The position numbers and the translations under genes are program-made. Below, piece by piece: positions 43,067 to 55,622 of a stretch of 64,000 nt of DNA. The first letter of the stretch is position 1. The number at the start of each line of letters is the position of its first letter. Origin of the DNA: Bryum argenteum (taxonomy: Eukaryota; Streptophyta; Bryopsida; Bryales; Bryaceae); contig CM073322.1 of the NCBI GenBank assembly GCA_037043015.1, positions 13,031,601 to 13,095,600 of the forward strand, in the 5' to 3' direction. Under the pieces are notes generated by a model. That model was not told the origin of the DNA, did not search any database, and was given only the letters and a program-made list of their open reading frames with translations.

Positions 43067-46000
43067 ATGCATCAAATCGACTCCTTTTGCGCATTGGCAT
43101 GCGCCTCCAACGATTATGACCAACGGGGCGAGACAGAGTTTCCTCTCGAGACTCCCGTAGAGGCTCCGCTCGCAATGTCGCCGCGGAAGCCCGTGGTGGA
43201 GATGCCGGCCACATTGAAACCCGAGGATGCCGCAGCCACGGCCGCGGACGCGGAGATGAAAGGGCGCGTCATCCCTGCTGACCAGCGCACTGAGATTTTC
43301 GCCGGCGAGTCCCCAATCACCAAGCTCCAGAGCCAGGGGGAATACGCCAACGGCCAGCGGGACGATATTCTCCGGGCTAAAGACGTTGCGACAGCGGTGG
43401 AGGAAGTGAACAATTTGGATAAACAGGGTTCGGGGATCGCGAAAACAAGTTTGTGTTCTTATTTTCGGAGTAAGGGTTGTAAACATGGTGAGAGCTGTAA
43501 ATTCGCGCATGGGGAAAGTGAGCTCCAGCAACGGCCGGATGGCTCCTGGGACCCGACGAGCGAGCGCTGTAAGAAGCCTCTTGAGAAAAAGGAGGATGAG
43601 GATGGCGAGAGCCGTTACCGGAAGTGCCTTGTTAATGTTCCGATGAATTGGAGTCAGCAGAAGTTGAAGTCTTTCCTGGACGAAAATGTGAGTGCCGTTT
43701 GCCGCTTTAAGGTTCAAGGATTGACTGTAGAGGGCTCCATTGCTATCGCATTGAATCATTTTAAGAAAGGTATAGCTAAGCGCCCTCGCGTGAATTGTGC
43801 GCTGCAGGGTGTTTCGTACACGAGTGCACAGAAGAGAAAGTCCATGAAGGTTTGCTTTCTGGGGTTTCGATCTCAAGAGGAGCTCACGAAGTCTGCGGAG
43901 GTAAATCGGCTGCATTGCTCATCGCATGGTTTTTTCCCCATCCGTTTTTGTGTAATTTTCAATACTATGGCAATATTTCACAAAAATGACACCTTTTGGT
44001 TGCTTATAATTCAGCAAGATTCAGCAAGAAGAGAGGGTGAACCTACAGGGCTAATGATGTTACAGAGAAGCAATGGGTGCTCAGGAATGGCATGGGAGGT
44101 GCTAGTTAGGAAGCATAACCAAATATCCCACCTTAATGACACTCTGTGACAATACTGGCACCTACAATATTGCCATTTTAACAGAGTGTGCCCATAGTTG
44201 TTTGTAGACTAAGAAACCTCAATTCAGTTAAGATTCGTCTGTATTCAGCGATATGTTAATCTGGCGTGCAAGAGGAAGGTGTTAGTGAAGGGTATGAGCG
44301 GCATTGTGACTAGATGATTGCCCTGTAACTTTGAGAGTAAGAGATACTGTAAGTTATATCAAAACAGAATGAAGTCTGTACACAAGTTTGATAATGTTCT
44401 GTAAATGTAAAGTTCCATATTCTAATAATTCTTCTATTCTGAGCAGATTTTGGATGGAATGTCCGTGAGCAACAAGAGGTTGAAGCTAGCGGATGTCCTA
44501 CCACGGGCATGGGAGCAGAAGGCAGTCGGGGTTACAGAGAGTGCCCTTGCTGGTTATAAGGAGGAGGAGAATAACGGGGAAGACCAGGCAATGGCAGAGG
44601 ATGGTGGCTCAGGGGACGAAAATGAGAAAAAGACTTTAGAGCCTTACAGGAATGTTACTCAGGTGGTGACTCCTCTTGCACATCTGCCGTATGAAGAGCA
44701 GTTGGCGAAAAAGAAAGAAGAAATCATTCAAGTCCTGAAGCGCCTTGTAAGACCTCTTCATACACTGCTCTAGAAAGAGTCTTTGCTCTTGCTATGACTT
44801 GAATTTGTTCAATTCTATGTCTTTCTTTATATGATATGTTTTATGATATGTTTTGACCTTGCAGGCTCGAAACATTAGGAAAGGATGCCCAGCTGGAATG
44901 CTTTTACCAGATTGGCTGGCAGCAGCGAAGGACCGTGGTACGTACTTAGTTGTTCCAGTGCTTTTATTGTTGCTGCAAATCTTGGACCATGTTTTGACAT
45001 ACAGAAGTTGGTGGCGCACTCAGAGGGCCTTCCTTGCAACTTTGAGGGGATCTTGCCATCTCCTGTTGTGGATGGTTATCGCAACAAATGTGAATTTGCC
45101 ATTGGACTCGGCCCGGATGGGAAGCAGCGTGTTGTGGGATTTCAGCTTGGTTCGTTCAGGTCGGACTTGCCATCAATACACACCTGGTAGAGAATGTACA
45201 ATTAGATCTAACCTGATCAATTCTTTTACATCTCGGTATATATTCTGTATGTGTGCGTTATGTCTATAGTTCTTCCAATAATTATTCGTAAATGTGTGTG
45301 CTGGCAGAGAGGGTATCAACGCAATCGCTGAACCAGGAGATTGCCAGAATGTATCAAAAGTTGCACTCAAATTCGTATCAGCATTTCAGACATTCATACG
45401 GTCCTCAAGACTTCCCGTCTGGAATAAAACAGACAACACTGGTTTCTGGCGTATGCTCACTGTAAGCTACTTCTGCACCACGAAGCTGGTTTTTTGGTTC
45501 GTTACTAAGAGATTGGAATACTGGAGTAGTACCCTAGGGGATTAGACCTGCAGTAACTTCTTGCATTGAAAGTATCTGTAGCTTGTGTACGTTTCTATTT
45601 ATCATACTTTATAGCGACTACAGTCTTTCTTATACTGTGTTGGTGCCATGTTCAGATTAGAGAGGGCAGGGAACCTGGATCTGCAGATGAAATTGGCAAG
45701 GAGATCGCAGAAGTCATGTTAGTAGTACAGGTATAGCTTTTACCACTTATGTAATTAGAGGGTATCGTGAGTTTTGAAACGACTTGCAGGGTCTTCTAGT
45801 TGTTGTATGAGATTACTACTCTCTTTCCAGCTTGTTACAGGTCCGTTCTTAGGATCGTAAAACTGCAGCTTGACATTTATAGAAGAAGTTCGCTCAATAG
45901 AAGGTGTTTTTCATAGGTGTGTCCAACAGGCGTTCCAGAGGAGCGAGCTTCAGCAGAGTACTCGATGATGGAAAAAGTGCTTATTGAGGCTGCTTCTTCC

Positions 46001-47717
46001 CACAGTCCTCCATTACCCCTGACTGCTCTTCTTGTCCAGGTAAGTGCTCAATTATCTGTTGACACATTCAAATTTCCTCGGAACACTTCAGTATGATTGA
46101 GGGGCCTTTGTTTTTACTTCCAGGAACATGTGGGAGTATCAAATTCAGCGCCTGCGGATTGTCCTCTAAAAGCCTTACCTCTAACTGGTATGAACGATGC
46201 CGAGATTCCGAGACTTGTTGAGCCTGCAGCTCATATTCATGACTATATCGGCACTTCAAAGTTCAGGATATCACCAACTGCTTTTTTTCAGGTTCGTGGA
46301 TTGCAAGAACGTCACGATGCTGAGCTTGTGATGCTAAGAAACAATTCATACTCATTCCTTCTGCCTTCTCTTATGTGTCAGGATTTCAGAGCACAATGCT
46401 TTATATTAACATGAAAGTATCTGGTTCACGGAACGTTTTGTATTGCAGGTCAATTCAGCTGGTGCTGAGAAGCTGTATTCTCTTGCTGGCGACTGGGCTG
46501 GACTTGGTCCAGACACCTTGCTATTCGACGTGTGCTGTGGAACGGGTGCCATCGGATTGACACTCGCTAAAAAAGTTGGAATGGTATGTCACAGCTCTTT
46601 TCGTTTCATCAGATTTTGTGTTTTGAGTGATCACTACTGACATTAACTCCTATTCAGGTAGTTGGAATCGAAATGAACGCTTCAGCAGTAGCCGATGCAC
46701 AACTGAATGCAGATTTGAACGGAATAAAAAACTGCAGGTTCATCTGTGGTAAGGTACGTATATGCCTTTCGTGCCATGTCTAGAATGCTATTTCGTATTG
46801 CTCAAACAACCCTTCATATGAGCTGATTGTCGTTGATTTATTAGGCAGAAGACGTGATCAGCAACTTGTTGAAGGAATACGCAATAGAAGATGAGGATGA
46901 AGAGATTTCTGAACCTGAAGCTGGGAACGAGAATGGGAAAGCTTCTGAGCCTGAAGCTGATGGAAAAGCTCCGGAGCCTGAAGCCGATGGAATAATCTCT
47001 AAGCCTGAAGCTGATGGAAAAGTCAGTGAGGAGCAGGTAACAACTACTGCTGAGAATGATCAGCAAGAGGCTACGAAACGGCGATTCAAAAATATCGTGG
47101 CTATAGTCGATCCACCACGTGTAGGCCTTCATCATGTGGTAAGTATCGGGATCATTCTTGTTTCCTGCCAATTTCAATACCTTGTCAACAGCCTGTTTTC
47201 TCAAATGGTTACACCTAATTCCATGTCGACCATTAGATACTGAAATCTGAGCATCGGATATTCTCCTTTTCCCGTCCCTATCTGCAGTATAATTTAGTGA
47301 TATGGCTGCTTGGCAGGTTTTAAGAACGTTGAGGCTGCACACCAAGCTCAAGCGCGTTGTGTAAGTGCTACATGCTTGGATACATTCAGATCCTGTATTG
47401 CATATATGGTTCATGCTCCTGTTTACTAGTTTGTTGTTATGGGCACCGGACTGAGCTGAGTTTTGATGTGCAGGTACATCTCCTGCAACCCTGATAGCCT
47501 GCTAGCGAATGCTGTGGAGTTGTGCATGCCCATCAAGGAAGGGCCTGTAGAGAAGCAGAAGCAAAGAGGAGGATTCAGAGGCTCAAATTTGGGACACGCA
47601 CGGCGCAGAGTGAAGACGTTGCCTCCTTCGGAGCCCTTTCATCCTGTAAGAGCTTGCGCCGTAGACCTCTTCCCTCACACTAAGCATTGTGAGATGGTGA
47701 TGTTGTTTGAGAGGTAA
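43067..47717 (+). CDS. tRNA (uracil-5-)-methyltransferase TRM2/TrmA family with CCCH zinc finger
   Basis: SAM-dependent methyltransferase expected to make m5U54 in tRNA; relative of Arabidopsis zinc finger CCCH protein 24 and animal TRMT2A. About 898 aa. Exons: 43067-43900, 44447-44746, 44865-44937, 45005-45159, 45308-45461, 45656-45730, 45917-46039, 46124-46291, 46449-46583, 46658-46753, 46845-47138, 47317-47360, 47474-47717. CCCH finger at residues about 132-150 (CSYFRSKGCKHGESCKFAH), RRM-like part, CxxC-region homology (CNFEGILPSP, GYRNKCEF), SAM loop FDVCCGTGAIGLTLA, then DPPRVGLHH and the catalytic-Cys motif VYISCNPDSL, ending CAVDLFPHTKHCEMVMLFER. An acidic insert with repeated EPEADG precedes DPPR. 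The obvious splice between exons 3 and 4 leaves the frame off by one; every other junction is in phase. Confidence 0.92.
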
Positions 47718-48073
47718 CAGGAGGTCAGCTCAGTTTCGTTTCTTCTTCTTCTTTTTTGTACACCACTTGAACTCTTCTGCTGTTATAATAAAAACACTCC
47801 TCGGAATTAGATTTTGCTGTATGAATCCCTTTATCGTTATCGAGCTTTTCTTTAAACAGGCAGGTATCCAAGTTCATCTACCTGCTTGTAATATTCTCCA
47901 ACAGCGGATGAAATTATTCTTTGGAACTATTTTTTCTTAAAAATATTTCATTTGAATCTAAATCTTGGCATACAGATCATGATACTTGCAACTAAAAGCT
48001 ATAACATTTGACGCAACATTTTGTATTACAGATTTCAAACGACGAGAAATCCTTGATTTTCTTCCTTACTAGT
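47718..48073. other. TRM2 3' UTR and intergenic
   Basis: AT-rich, no ORF. Includes ATAATAAAAAC near 47787, a plausible polyadenylation signal. Ends at the hAT target duplication. Confidence 0.4.
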
Positions 48074-48264
48074 GTACTAACCAGTGATCCCTAAAGTGGC
48101 TAATTTTTGCAGTATTTTAACCTTTTTTTTTATGGAGCTAACGGCCCAGTGTAAAAAGGGTGTCACAAAAAAAAAAATTCGTTTAAAAAGCAACACCCCG
48201 CGGGGGCAGGGCGCACTCGGTGCTCCCCAGACGGGTTTAGGGGTGCCCAAGACGGGACGTGGCC

Positions 48265-48310
48265 CGTCACCTCATCGCAGCACGTCACCTCATCGCAGCA
48301 TGTCACCTCG
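48265..48310. repeat. 18-bp repeats CGTCACCTCATCGCAGCA in hAT 5' region
   Basis: About two and a half copies, period 18, in the GC-rich subterminal part of the hAT element. Repeated subterminal motifs are often transposase-binding sites in hAT elements; that role is inference here. Confidence 0.6.
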
Positions 48311-48932
48311 CTCAGCGGCGAGATCTCGGCCGTTGAAGGAGTTCAATCCTCACCCTTGAATCGGGCGTGGGAGCCCTTGTACAGCTCCATACCGCGGGGG
48401 CAGATAGCCTCCGCATTTACTGCGATTCTCCGAATCATCCTGCATTGATGGTTTTTTTTTGAATCGATGGCGCTTTGGCGGTAATTCCTCCAGCGTCCAG
48501 AACTCCAGATCGTTGGTGGATCCGGAGCTCGTCAGTTCGCCGCCCTGCGCTCCTCCTGGCCCTGTCTGCAATTGCTTCTGAAGCTATGTTTCCTCATTTT
48601 CCTCCGTTGCTGAATGGCCAATCCTCAATTGCTCATCTCGAAGTTATGCGCCGTTGGTTTTTGTTGCAATTGGCCAGCTTTTGTTGTAAATGCGGGCCTC
48701 TGGTGTTTTCTTGTGCATTGTGCAATGCGCAATTGCACATCTCTCGCAATTACTACTTAATTGGCCAGCCCACTTGCCCCGATCCACTCACTGCCTTCTT
48801 CGAGCTTTGCATTGGGTTGTTCTGTTGTTTTCCTGTCGTGATCGGTATTGCTGCAATTTGTGTGAGGGTCCGTGATTTCGTTTCGATTTGTGTCAATCTT
48901 TGCGCATTGGGGTGTTGGGTGTGTCTGTCGTG

Positions 48933-51636
48933 ATGGCTCCGCGGCCGTTAAGTCTCCCCGCAGGCATGAAGGTAAAATTCTTTGGATCTGGGCGAAACAC
49001 TTCTGGGGTGGGCAAATATCTTGTGGGTTCTCCTCGTTTCGGGTTGGATGGGTTTTTGGCGCAAGGAGATGACAGCCTGACGCACGTTTCGGAGACGCGT
49101 TTGGAGGAGTCTGTGTGCGCTCCTGTTGACGAGCGCATCGACTGTCCTGGAGATGCAACAATATCGTCACCCTTTGCGCCGGATTCCTCTACGGCCACGG
49201 TTACGTCGCCCATCACCCCGCCTGTGGTACTCAGATCGACGAGGAGGAAGGTTTGCAACTCTGGAGGTTCTGCTGTGGCGGCGAAGAGGACGAAAGCGGT
49301 GGAGAAAGGGGTGAGTGCCGCGACGAGGCGCTGGCAGGAAGTGTGGGCGGCCAAGTATGTTTGGGCGGAGGGAGTTTTTGATAACTGTGGTGACATCCTT
49401 GGTGTTTTATGCACCATGTGCACAACAATCGATGGTCGTAGGAAGGTGATGGTTCCGAAGGACGACAACCTTCAGAAGCATGAAGGCAAGAGGTCCTGTC
49501 GGTTCGATGGTGTTCCTTTGCCCGAGATGAAGGTGGGCGCTACATATACTAAGTTGGACTGCAGGCATTTGAGGAATTGCAAGCTCTGGGTGGGGCGGCA
49601 GCAGGCTAGCTCGGTGGTGGAGCACCTTTCTTTGGGTGTCCTTGCCGAGAACAAGCGAAAGGGAGTACAGTTTGCTTCCTTGTTTGAAATTTTGCATTAT
49701 GGACGTCCTATGATTGATTATGAGAGGTGTAAGGCGTTGTTGGAGCACCTTAAGGTGAAGAATCTGCCTAGGAAGCATTGGAGTGAAACATTGGGGTGGG
49801 ACATTAGTGAGCATATGCATGCAATTGTTCTGAATGCTTTGAAATCAGCTGTGCAGGGTGCTGATGTGATTGCGATTAGTGCAGATGAAGTCACAACAGT
49901 TGACAACACTGCCTGGTGTGGTGTGCATGTGTATGTCGTCAAAGATTGGGAGAGGGTGCCGCACCTGCTGCACTTGTCGTGCGTTTCGGAGGACGGCAAC
50001 TCCGACCACCTCACGCAGGTGATTGTCCATGCCCTCCTCAATGAAGGTGGACTAATCCGAGAGGAGGTGGCTTCGAAGCTGGTCTCCTTCGGCGCTGATG
50101 GTGTCAGTACCTTTCAGGGCACCCATAACGGTGTCACCACTCAGTTGAAAAAAATTGCGCCCTTCATGCTTGGTATTCACTGTACAAGCCATCGGATTAA
50201 CTTGGCTGTACAGACTCTGTCCAATTTTCCGATGATCAGCCGTTTGGAAAGCATGTTGGCATCCATTTACACATATTTCTGCAGGAGCAACAAGAAGCAT
50301 GCTGAGCTTCAGAAGCTCGCTAGCCTCATGGAAACTAAGGGTAACAAGATGTTGAGGAATGTGACGACACGTTGGATTTCAATGCGAAGTCCGGCCTAGC
50401 GTGTTTTTGATGAGTATAAGACACTCGTCATGAAGATGGGCTTGGACATGACAGCACCTTCTGGGAAGAAGGCTTCCGCCACGGCCACTGATAACTTTGA
50501 GACTTTGGTTGACATCGAGGTCTTACTGTCCTTGTCGATTGTCCAGCCATTGTTCTCATGTGTTCATCTTCTCTGCAAATTCTCACAAGCACGTGATGTG
50601 TTTATTTGTGACTTTCTAGAAGCTCTGAAGGTGGCGCAGGGTGAACTTGCCTCAAAATATATAGAGCCACGCACAGCCTTTGGTGAGTACGACTTTCGAG
50701 AGTACCATGAGTTGCTTGCGTTGACGCACAAGGCCATTCCCATGGCGTGGAGGGAGCTCCCCGGGGATTCTGGCGTAAGGTACTTGTACTTTGATTTTGG
50801 GGGCACTAATGTGTTTGCAAGGTGCCATGATAAGAGCACCGGTGAGCTGCAATTCGTAACTGAGGAGGAACTTCACCGTTGCCAGCTCAATGTTGAACGT
50901 CAAATTTCAGGTTTGTTTCCTTCTCTTGCTTGTTTGACATGCTTCGTTATTTCAGCTGATTTCTTTTGCTTTGATGCATTTTGCTGACTTCAGCTCTTGT
51001 TGGGGTGTTTGTGCAGAGGTCGCCCAAGCTCTGTGCGATGAGCTGGACCGGAGGTTCCCTCACCAGGAGGTGTTAGACGCCTTTGGGATAATCTATCCCC
51101 AGTACTGGATGCAAGAAGGGGCCGATGAAAGTTTTCAAAAGCACCTGCAGGTCCTCAAGAGTTTCTACTGTGGGTCTTGGCAAGTTAACGATGGGAAACC
51201 TTTGGTTGAGGATGGGATGCCTTACACTGCCCCAGAGATGTTAAACGCATCTAGGCTGGACACACAGCAAGGCCTTTTTAAGGTCAGCATGAAGGCCAAC
51301 TGTGAGGCAGCCTGTGCACCGCCCTTGGGGGTGAATCCCCTCATCAAGCTGCGGAGAAATCTATCAGCGTCGCGGCACCTTGCAAAGCTTATCCCTGAGT
51401 ATATTCACCTGGCCAAGATCGGTGCTGTACTTGTGTTGGGTTCGGTGGAGGATGAGCGTTGCTTTTCCTCACTCAAGTTTTTGAAATCGTGCCATAGGAA
51501 TCGATTAGACAAGCATTTACCCCTTGTTGTTCGAATGTATGGCCAAAAATATTATTCCTTGGCCTCATTTCCTTATGATGAGGCAATCAAGTCTTGGAAA
51601 GAGGCTGCTGCAAGGGGCCGGCAAGGGGACGCTTGA
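48933..51636 (+). pseudogene. hAT-family transposase, one in-frame amber stop
   Basis: Two exons, 48933-50910 and 51017-51636 (phase-1 intron of 106 bp), 865 codons. BED-like finger region near 49380-49500 (LCTMCTT then HEGKRSC). RNase-H-fold core with candidate acidic residues in ISADEVTTVDNTAW and SFGADGVSTFQGTHNGV; the HRINLAVQTL and TRWISM motifs; and the C-terminal hAT dimerisation region SVEDERCFSSLKFLKSCHRNRLDKHL. At 50397-50399 a TAG interrupts the frame just after TRWISMRSPA; the frame is the same on both sides (RVFDEYKTL follows), so it is a single nonsense change and not a frameshift. Otherwise full length. Confidence 0.9.
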
Positions 51637-51779
51637 CATTCTAGTATCCTCAACGTTGAGATTCCTTTAGTTTCCATGATGCTATGCTAGCTTTGAAGCT
51701 CAATCACAATTCAGAAGTCTTTTGTGGAAGTGTGGTTTCCTACTCATAACGGAGTGAATGCGGCAACATCGACACTTCT

Positions 51780-52095
51780 ACATGCAGGAGCGGCTCGGTG
51801 GAGCACTAGCGTGGAGTCGTGGACTCACTGGAGTGCCATGGAGTCGTGGACTCGTGGAGTTCTGCTGTGGACAGGAGTGCCGTGGAGTCGTGGACTCATG
51901 GAGTTCTGTTGTGGCAACTTCGACTGGAGTGCCGCACTCGCATTGGCAGCGGCAGTTCGGGACTCGGTCGTGAGTCGTGACCTCGTGGGAGTGGCAGCAG
52001 TAGTTCGGGACTCAGTTCGGGACTTGGTCGTGGCCTCGGGAGTGGCAGCAACAGTTCGGGACTCGGAGGTGGCCTCGTGGGAGTGGCAGCGGCAA
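51780..52095. repeat. Imperfect tandem repeats in hAT 3' region
   Basis: GGAGTCGTGGACTC recurs three times (51812-51900), followed by several copies of GCAGTTCGGGACTCGG and GTGGCCTCGGGAGTGGCAGC-like units. It generates chance long ORFs. Internal to the hAT element. Confidence 0.65.
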
Positions 52096-52413
52096 ATCAG
52101 CGTTCAGCAGTGGCGATTTTTACTTCTAACTGTGGCTTGTTTGTTTGTGTGCAGGACACTAGTGCTGCAATGGGCAGTGCTGCAATGGGCAGTGTTGCAA
52201 TGCAACAAGGGTTCAATTCCCTCATTAGTGACTTAGAAATTAGTATTCGATTCAACTTAGAAATATACATTCATCATGGAAATGTACATACAATTGCACA
52301 TTGGAATCGTCTCCTGGATTTTTGATTGAATCATCTGTAGTTACGTTTGAGTGTTATGATACACTTGTGCATTTCAGTTGTGCATTTCAGTGCATGCCTC
52401 ATGCCCGTTTTTT

Positions 52414-52498
52414 CTCATAAACTAGCCTCATGGCTTATTTTCCTCATAAACTAGCCTCATGGCTTATTTTCCTCATAAACTAGCCTCATGGCTTTTTT
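52414..52498. repeat. 29-bp tandem repeat x3 (CTCATAAACTAGCCTCATGG)
   Basis: Three nearly exact copies with period 29 in the 3' subterminal part of the hAT element. Confidence 0.85.
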
Positions 52499-52756
52499 TT
52501 CTCACATACTTAGCATTTCTTTGGAGCAAAAATTTCACCCTCTAGTCATTTATCCTTTACAAAATTAAATGTATGGTCGCATACTCTTCTCCCATTCAAA
52601 TTTTTTTTTTAGTCAAAATCCTACACGGGCATAAATATTTTATTTAATTTTTCCTAGTGCTGCCCGTGAAAATAGCTCCAGAAACGTTTTCTGTAGACCA
52701 AGTATAGCATATCCTCTAAAAACAGTTAAAACTGTTCCGGGGTCGCTGGTACTAAC

Positions 52757-55622
52757 CCATATTTTTGGTGAACCGAGGATTCTGTACGGAAAATTGGACA
52801 TGCATTAGTGAATTATCCCATCAATGACTGATGAATAACACCGGTGCCATCAACAACTACCAATATGTTGATGGGGTTTTTTCTGCTTAACTTCATTATT
52901 GTAGTATCACTTAAAGATTCTAAGATTAATGATGATTTTGCCTTGACTAGTACTGACAATATATTGATGAGTTTATGCTAATCTTAATGTAACTAGCTGC
53001 CTTTCTCTCATTTATCTGCATTTGACTTGGCCCCTAAAGTCCAAGCGAATTTTGCATGCGATTTTGACCACATTATGGAGATCGATGTAAGGCTGAAATA
53101 TCTACCATTTTAACGGATTTTCAAATAAAACAATTAGAAATACCATTTCAACCATTTAACGGATTTTCAAATAAAACAATTAGAAATACCATTTCAACCA
53201 GTGGATGTATACCATTTGTGAGATTATAACATTCAAAGTTGATGCAAATTAAGTTTTGGGCATTGTACGGAAGACATTCTCTACATCGTGTAATGGAAGA
53301 TATGATAATTGATGCTTTGAATATTTAGCCCATATTCTTTTCCATGTAGATGATTAAACCGAGAATGTTTATGCGCAATTTTAGAGACTTATTTTTAATT
53401 TTTCTTTTTTTTTTTCTTTTTTTTTTTGGGTAAAGGTTTTTAGAAAAATTCCAAATTCTTGAATTTTGAAAAAATTGAAAGAAATAAATCAAAAATTACC
53501 AAAAGGTTTGAAGATTGGTTTAGTAATTTTGGGAGTTTGCCCTTGTAAAATTGGTAAAGCTTTTGACTTGGGTCACTTTTAAAATATAAGACTAAAATTA
53601 AATTACCTTTTTTGGACATCATACCTAAACTTTTTGGAAGAATATTCTAAAATTGGAAATGGGCTATGCAAAGTTTACTACATACACCTTGCATGATAAG
53701 AAATACTTTGTAAAAATCTTAGGAGAAAATAAAACTTTTGAACCCCATATCTAAGCTCTCCAATATTGCAAGAATCTATTTTGGGTTTTACAAACCTTTA
53801 AAAGCTAGAGTTGTAAAAGTTGGCAAATTGTTAGAATCACAACATCTTGTCAAAATCATGAAAAAAAACTTTAAATTGTCGCATCTTTATGCATAATTTT
53901 TTTAGCTATATAAATTGTATTAGTGGCTCATATAATAAATAACGTAGTTGTTGAATCCAAATCCACTTTCAAAACCACTTTGGTTATACTAACCATGAAT
54001 CGTTCAAGAACAATCATTGTTGCTATGGTTTAGCTCGATTTTCTTTACAAATGAATTTCAACTTGCTTAATTTGTTACACTTAGTGTAATCACTGGGGAT
54101 TCCTCACCATCAAATCACTCCGGTGCCTGTTGAGTGTTTCCAGCTCGAACTCAGGCATTGTAAATAATGAAAACGTGTATTTGAGCTCGATGCATGCTCC
54201 TTACATATCAGCTCTGTAGCAAACTACGATTCGTACACTCACCTTTGTTCTAAATTATGATATTGTGTGCCAACTACATCGTGCAGTTTGATGTGAAAGT
54301 AGCAACATCTTAATCGAAGCGAATCGCAAATCTAACCTGCAACATAGAAGCAACTCTAGTATAGAACTATAGATAGAAATATGACTTATATTACAAACTT
54401 GAGATATAAACCGAGGACCTTTTCAAACTTAAGTAAATGGAACTCTAAATATCCCGTAGACTACTAAACAAAAAACAAAGTGAATTCTTGAGAATATAAG
54501 TGATTTTTAATATAGATAAGGTTAGCAAAAGCTTCTATACCTATATTGGTTCTTTTTACATATTACAATACTTTCATATAGTTTATGCGTGACTTGATTA
54601 CTTGTCATCTGTAGAGTATTTGAATCTACACTCGATTTTTTCTACTGTTTATCATGAGTTTGGAAAAAGTCTACTTCCGAGGCTTTAAGACTCTTAAGGT
54701 ACGTTCGCACCTGGTTGTAGCGAGAGATGATAGTGCCAATATTACATGTTTAAATTCGAGGGTGTTCACACCAACGCTGATTTGTATTTGCCGAACGTAC
54801 GTGGCGGACGTGCTTGCAAGAAGATAAGACCACTGTTATCCTTAAAGTCGTTCCTCACTTTACTATATTCTCGCCACTATTTGAAACTTTTACTTAATTG
54901 CAGATTCAATCAATTTATACATTCCAGGAATGCAGGCACAGTTTTATGTAGTGGTGAGCTTGGTGGCACATTATAAAAGACTCTTGCAAATATATCGCCC
55001 TACATATCAGGCATGATTACTGACGCGCAAGAATAAAGAGCCGCCGTCATGGACGAGAAACATACTTGCTCACTTGCTCCCTCGACGCTCTCGATCAGGT
55101 AGTTACGTTTCTTTTCTCCCTTTCATGTACATGGACTGTTGATCTTCTAGCTTTGACCGTCAGTTTTGTTTCTTGTACTTGCATTGTTGATCTTCAAGAT
55201 TCTACCGTTGCTTTTGACTTGATGAGAACATACAATGCTAGAATTTGATTATCAGTAAGTCTGAAGATAACACATGAATGATATCATTGTTCGTATGTTT
55301 TCAGTATCCCTCATCTCTGCAATGGAGAATCGTCAGCATATCGGTGTCCCCATTCGAACGATGCCTCTCTCTCCAGACAATAAGTTCACTTCAATGCTTC
55401 ATGTTCGAAAATAGTTGAAATTTGTTCTTAACTACAAGACTTGCACATCAAAAGAAGACACTCCAATTCTTCAATAAGTATATGTTAAAAAAATGTAACA
55501 AACACACAATTATCATAGACTTTCCAACTGCAGAGGACCTGCACAACGGAAAGGAATAAACCGATGCTTCAGTAAATACAACTTGTTTGAACTCTGGCAA
55601 ATGCTTCATTATTTCAGGTGCC
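52757..55622. other. AT-rich intergenic, old repeats, no gene
   Basis: 53.0-53.8 kb belongs to the same old dispersed family as 5.1 and 15.2 kb. It includes a 46-bp tandem duplication (53110-53200, unit starting TTAACGGATTTTCAAATAAA). 54.70-54.80 kb has GTACGTTCG and its inverted form CGAACGTAC 100 bp apart. 54.7-55.6 kb may be the 5' end of the Harbinger element but no terminal repeats were found. Confidence 0.5.
53110..53200. repeat. 46-bp tandem duplication
   Basis: Two nearly identical 46-bp copies; the second is followed by AGTGGATG. Simple slippage or unequal-exchange product in old repeat DNA. Confidence 0.85.

Larger units (their letters stand above)
48082..52748 (+). mobile_element. 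Complete hAT transposon with 8-bp target duplication
   Basis: Flanked by an exact 8-bp direct repeat GTACTAAC (48074-48081 and 52749-52756), the hAT hallmark. Ends are short imperfect inverted repeats: CAGTGATCCC at the left and, as complement, CAGCGACCCC at the right. A single transposase gene lies inside, with a GC-rich leader (48190-48560) and a repeat-rich 3' region. 4.67 kb. It inserted about 360 bp downstream of the TRM2 gene stop. Confidence 0.9.

Noticed and set aside
43013..43915. 300-residue open frame on the minus strand
   Set aside because: It lies exactly antisense to exon 1 of the TRM2 gene, has no domain, and follows from GC-rich codon bias on the coding strand.
51724..52236. 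170-residue ORF after the hAT transposase
   Set aside because: Made of tandem GGAGTCGTGGACTC-type repeats; no domain.
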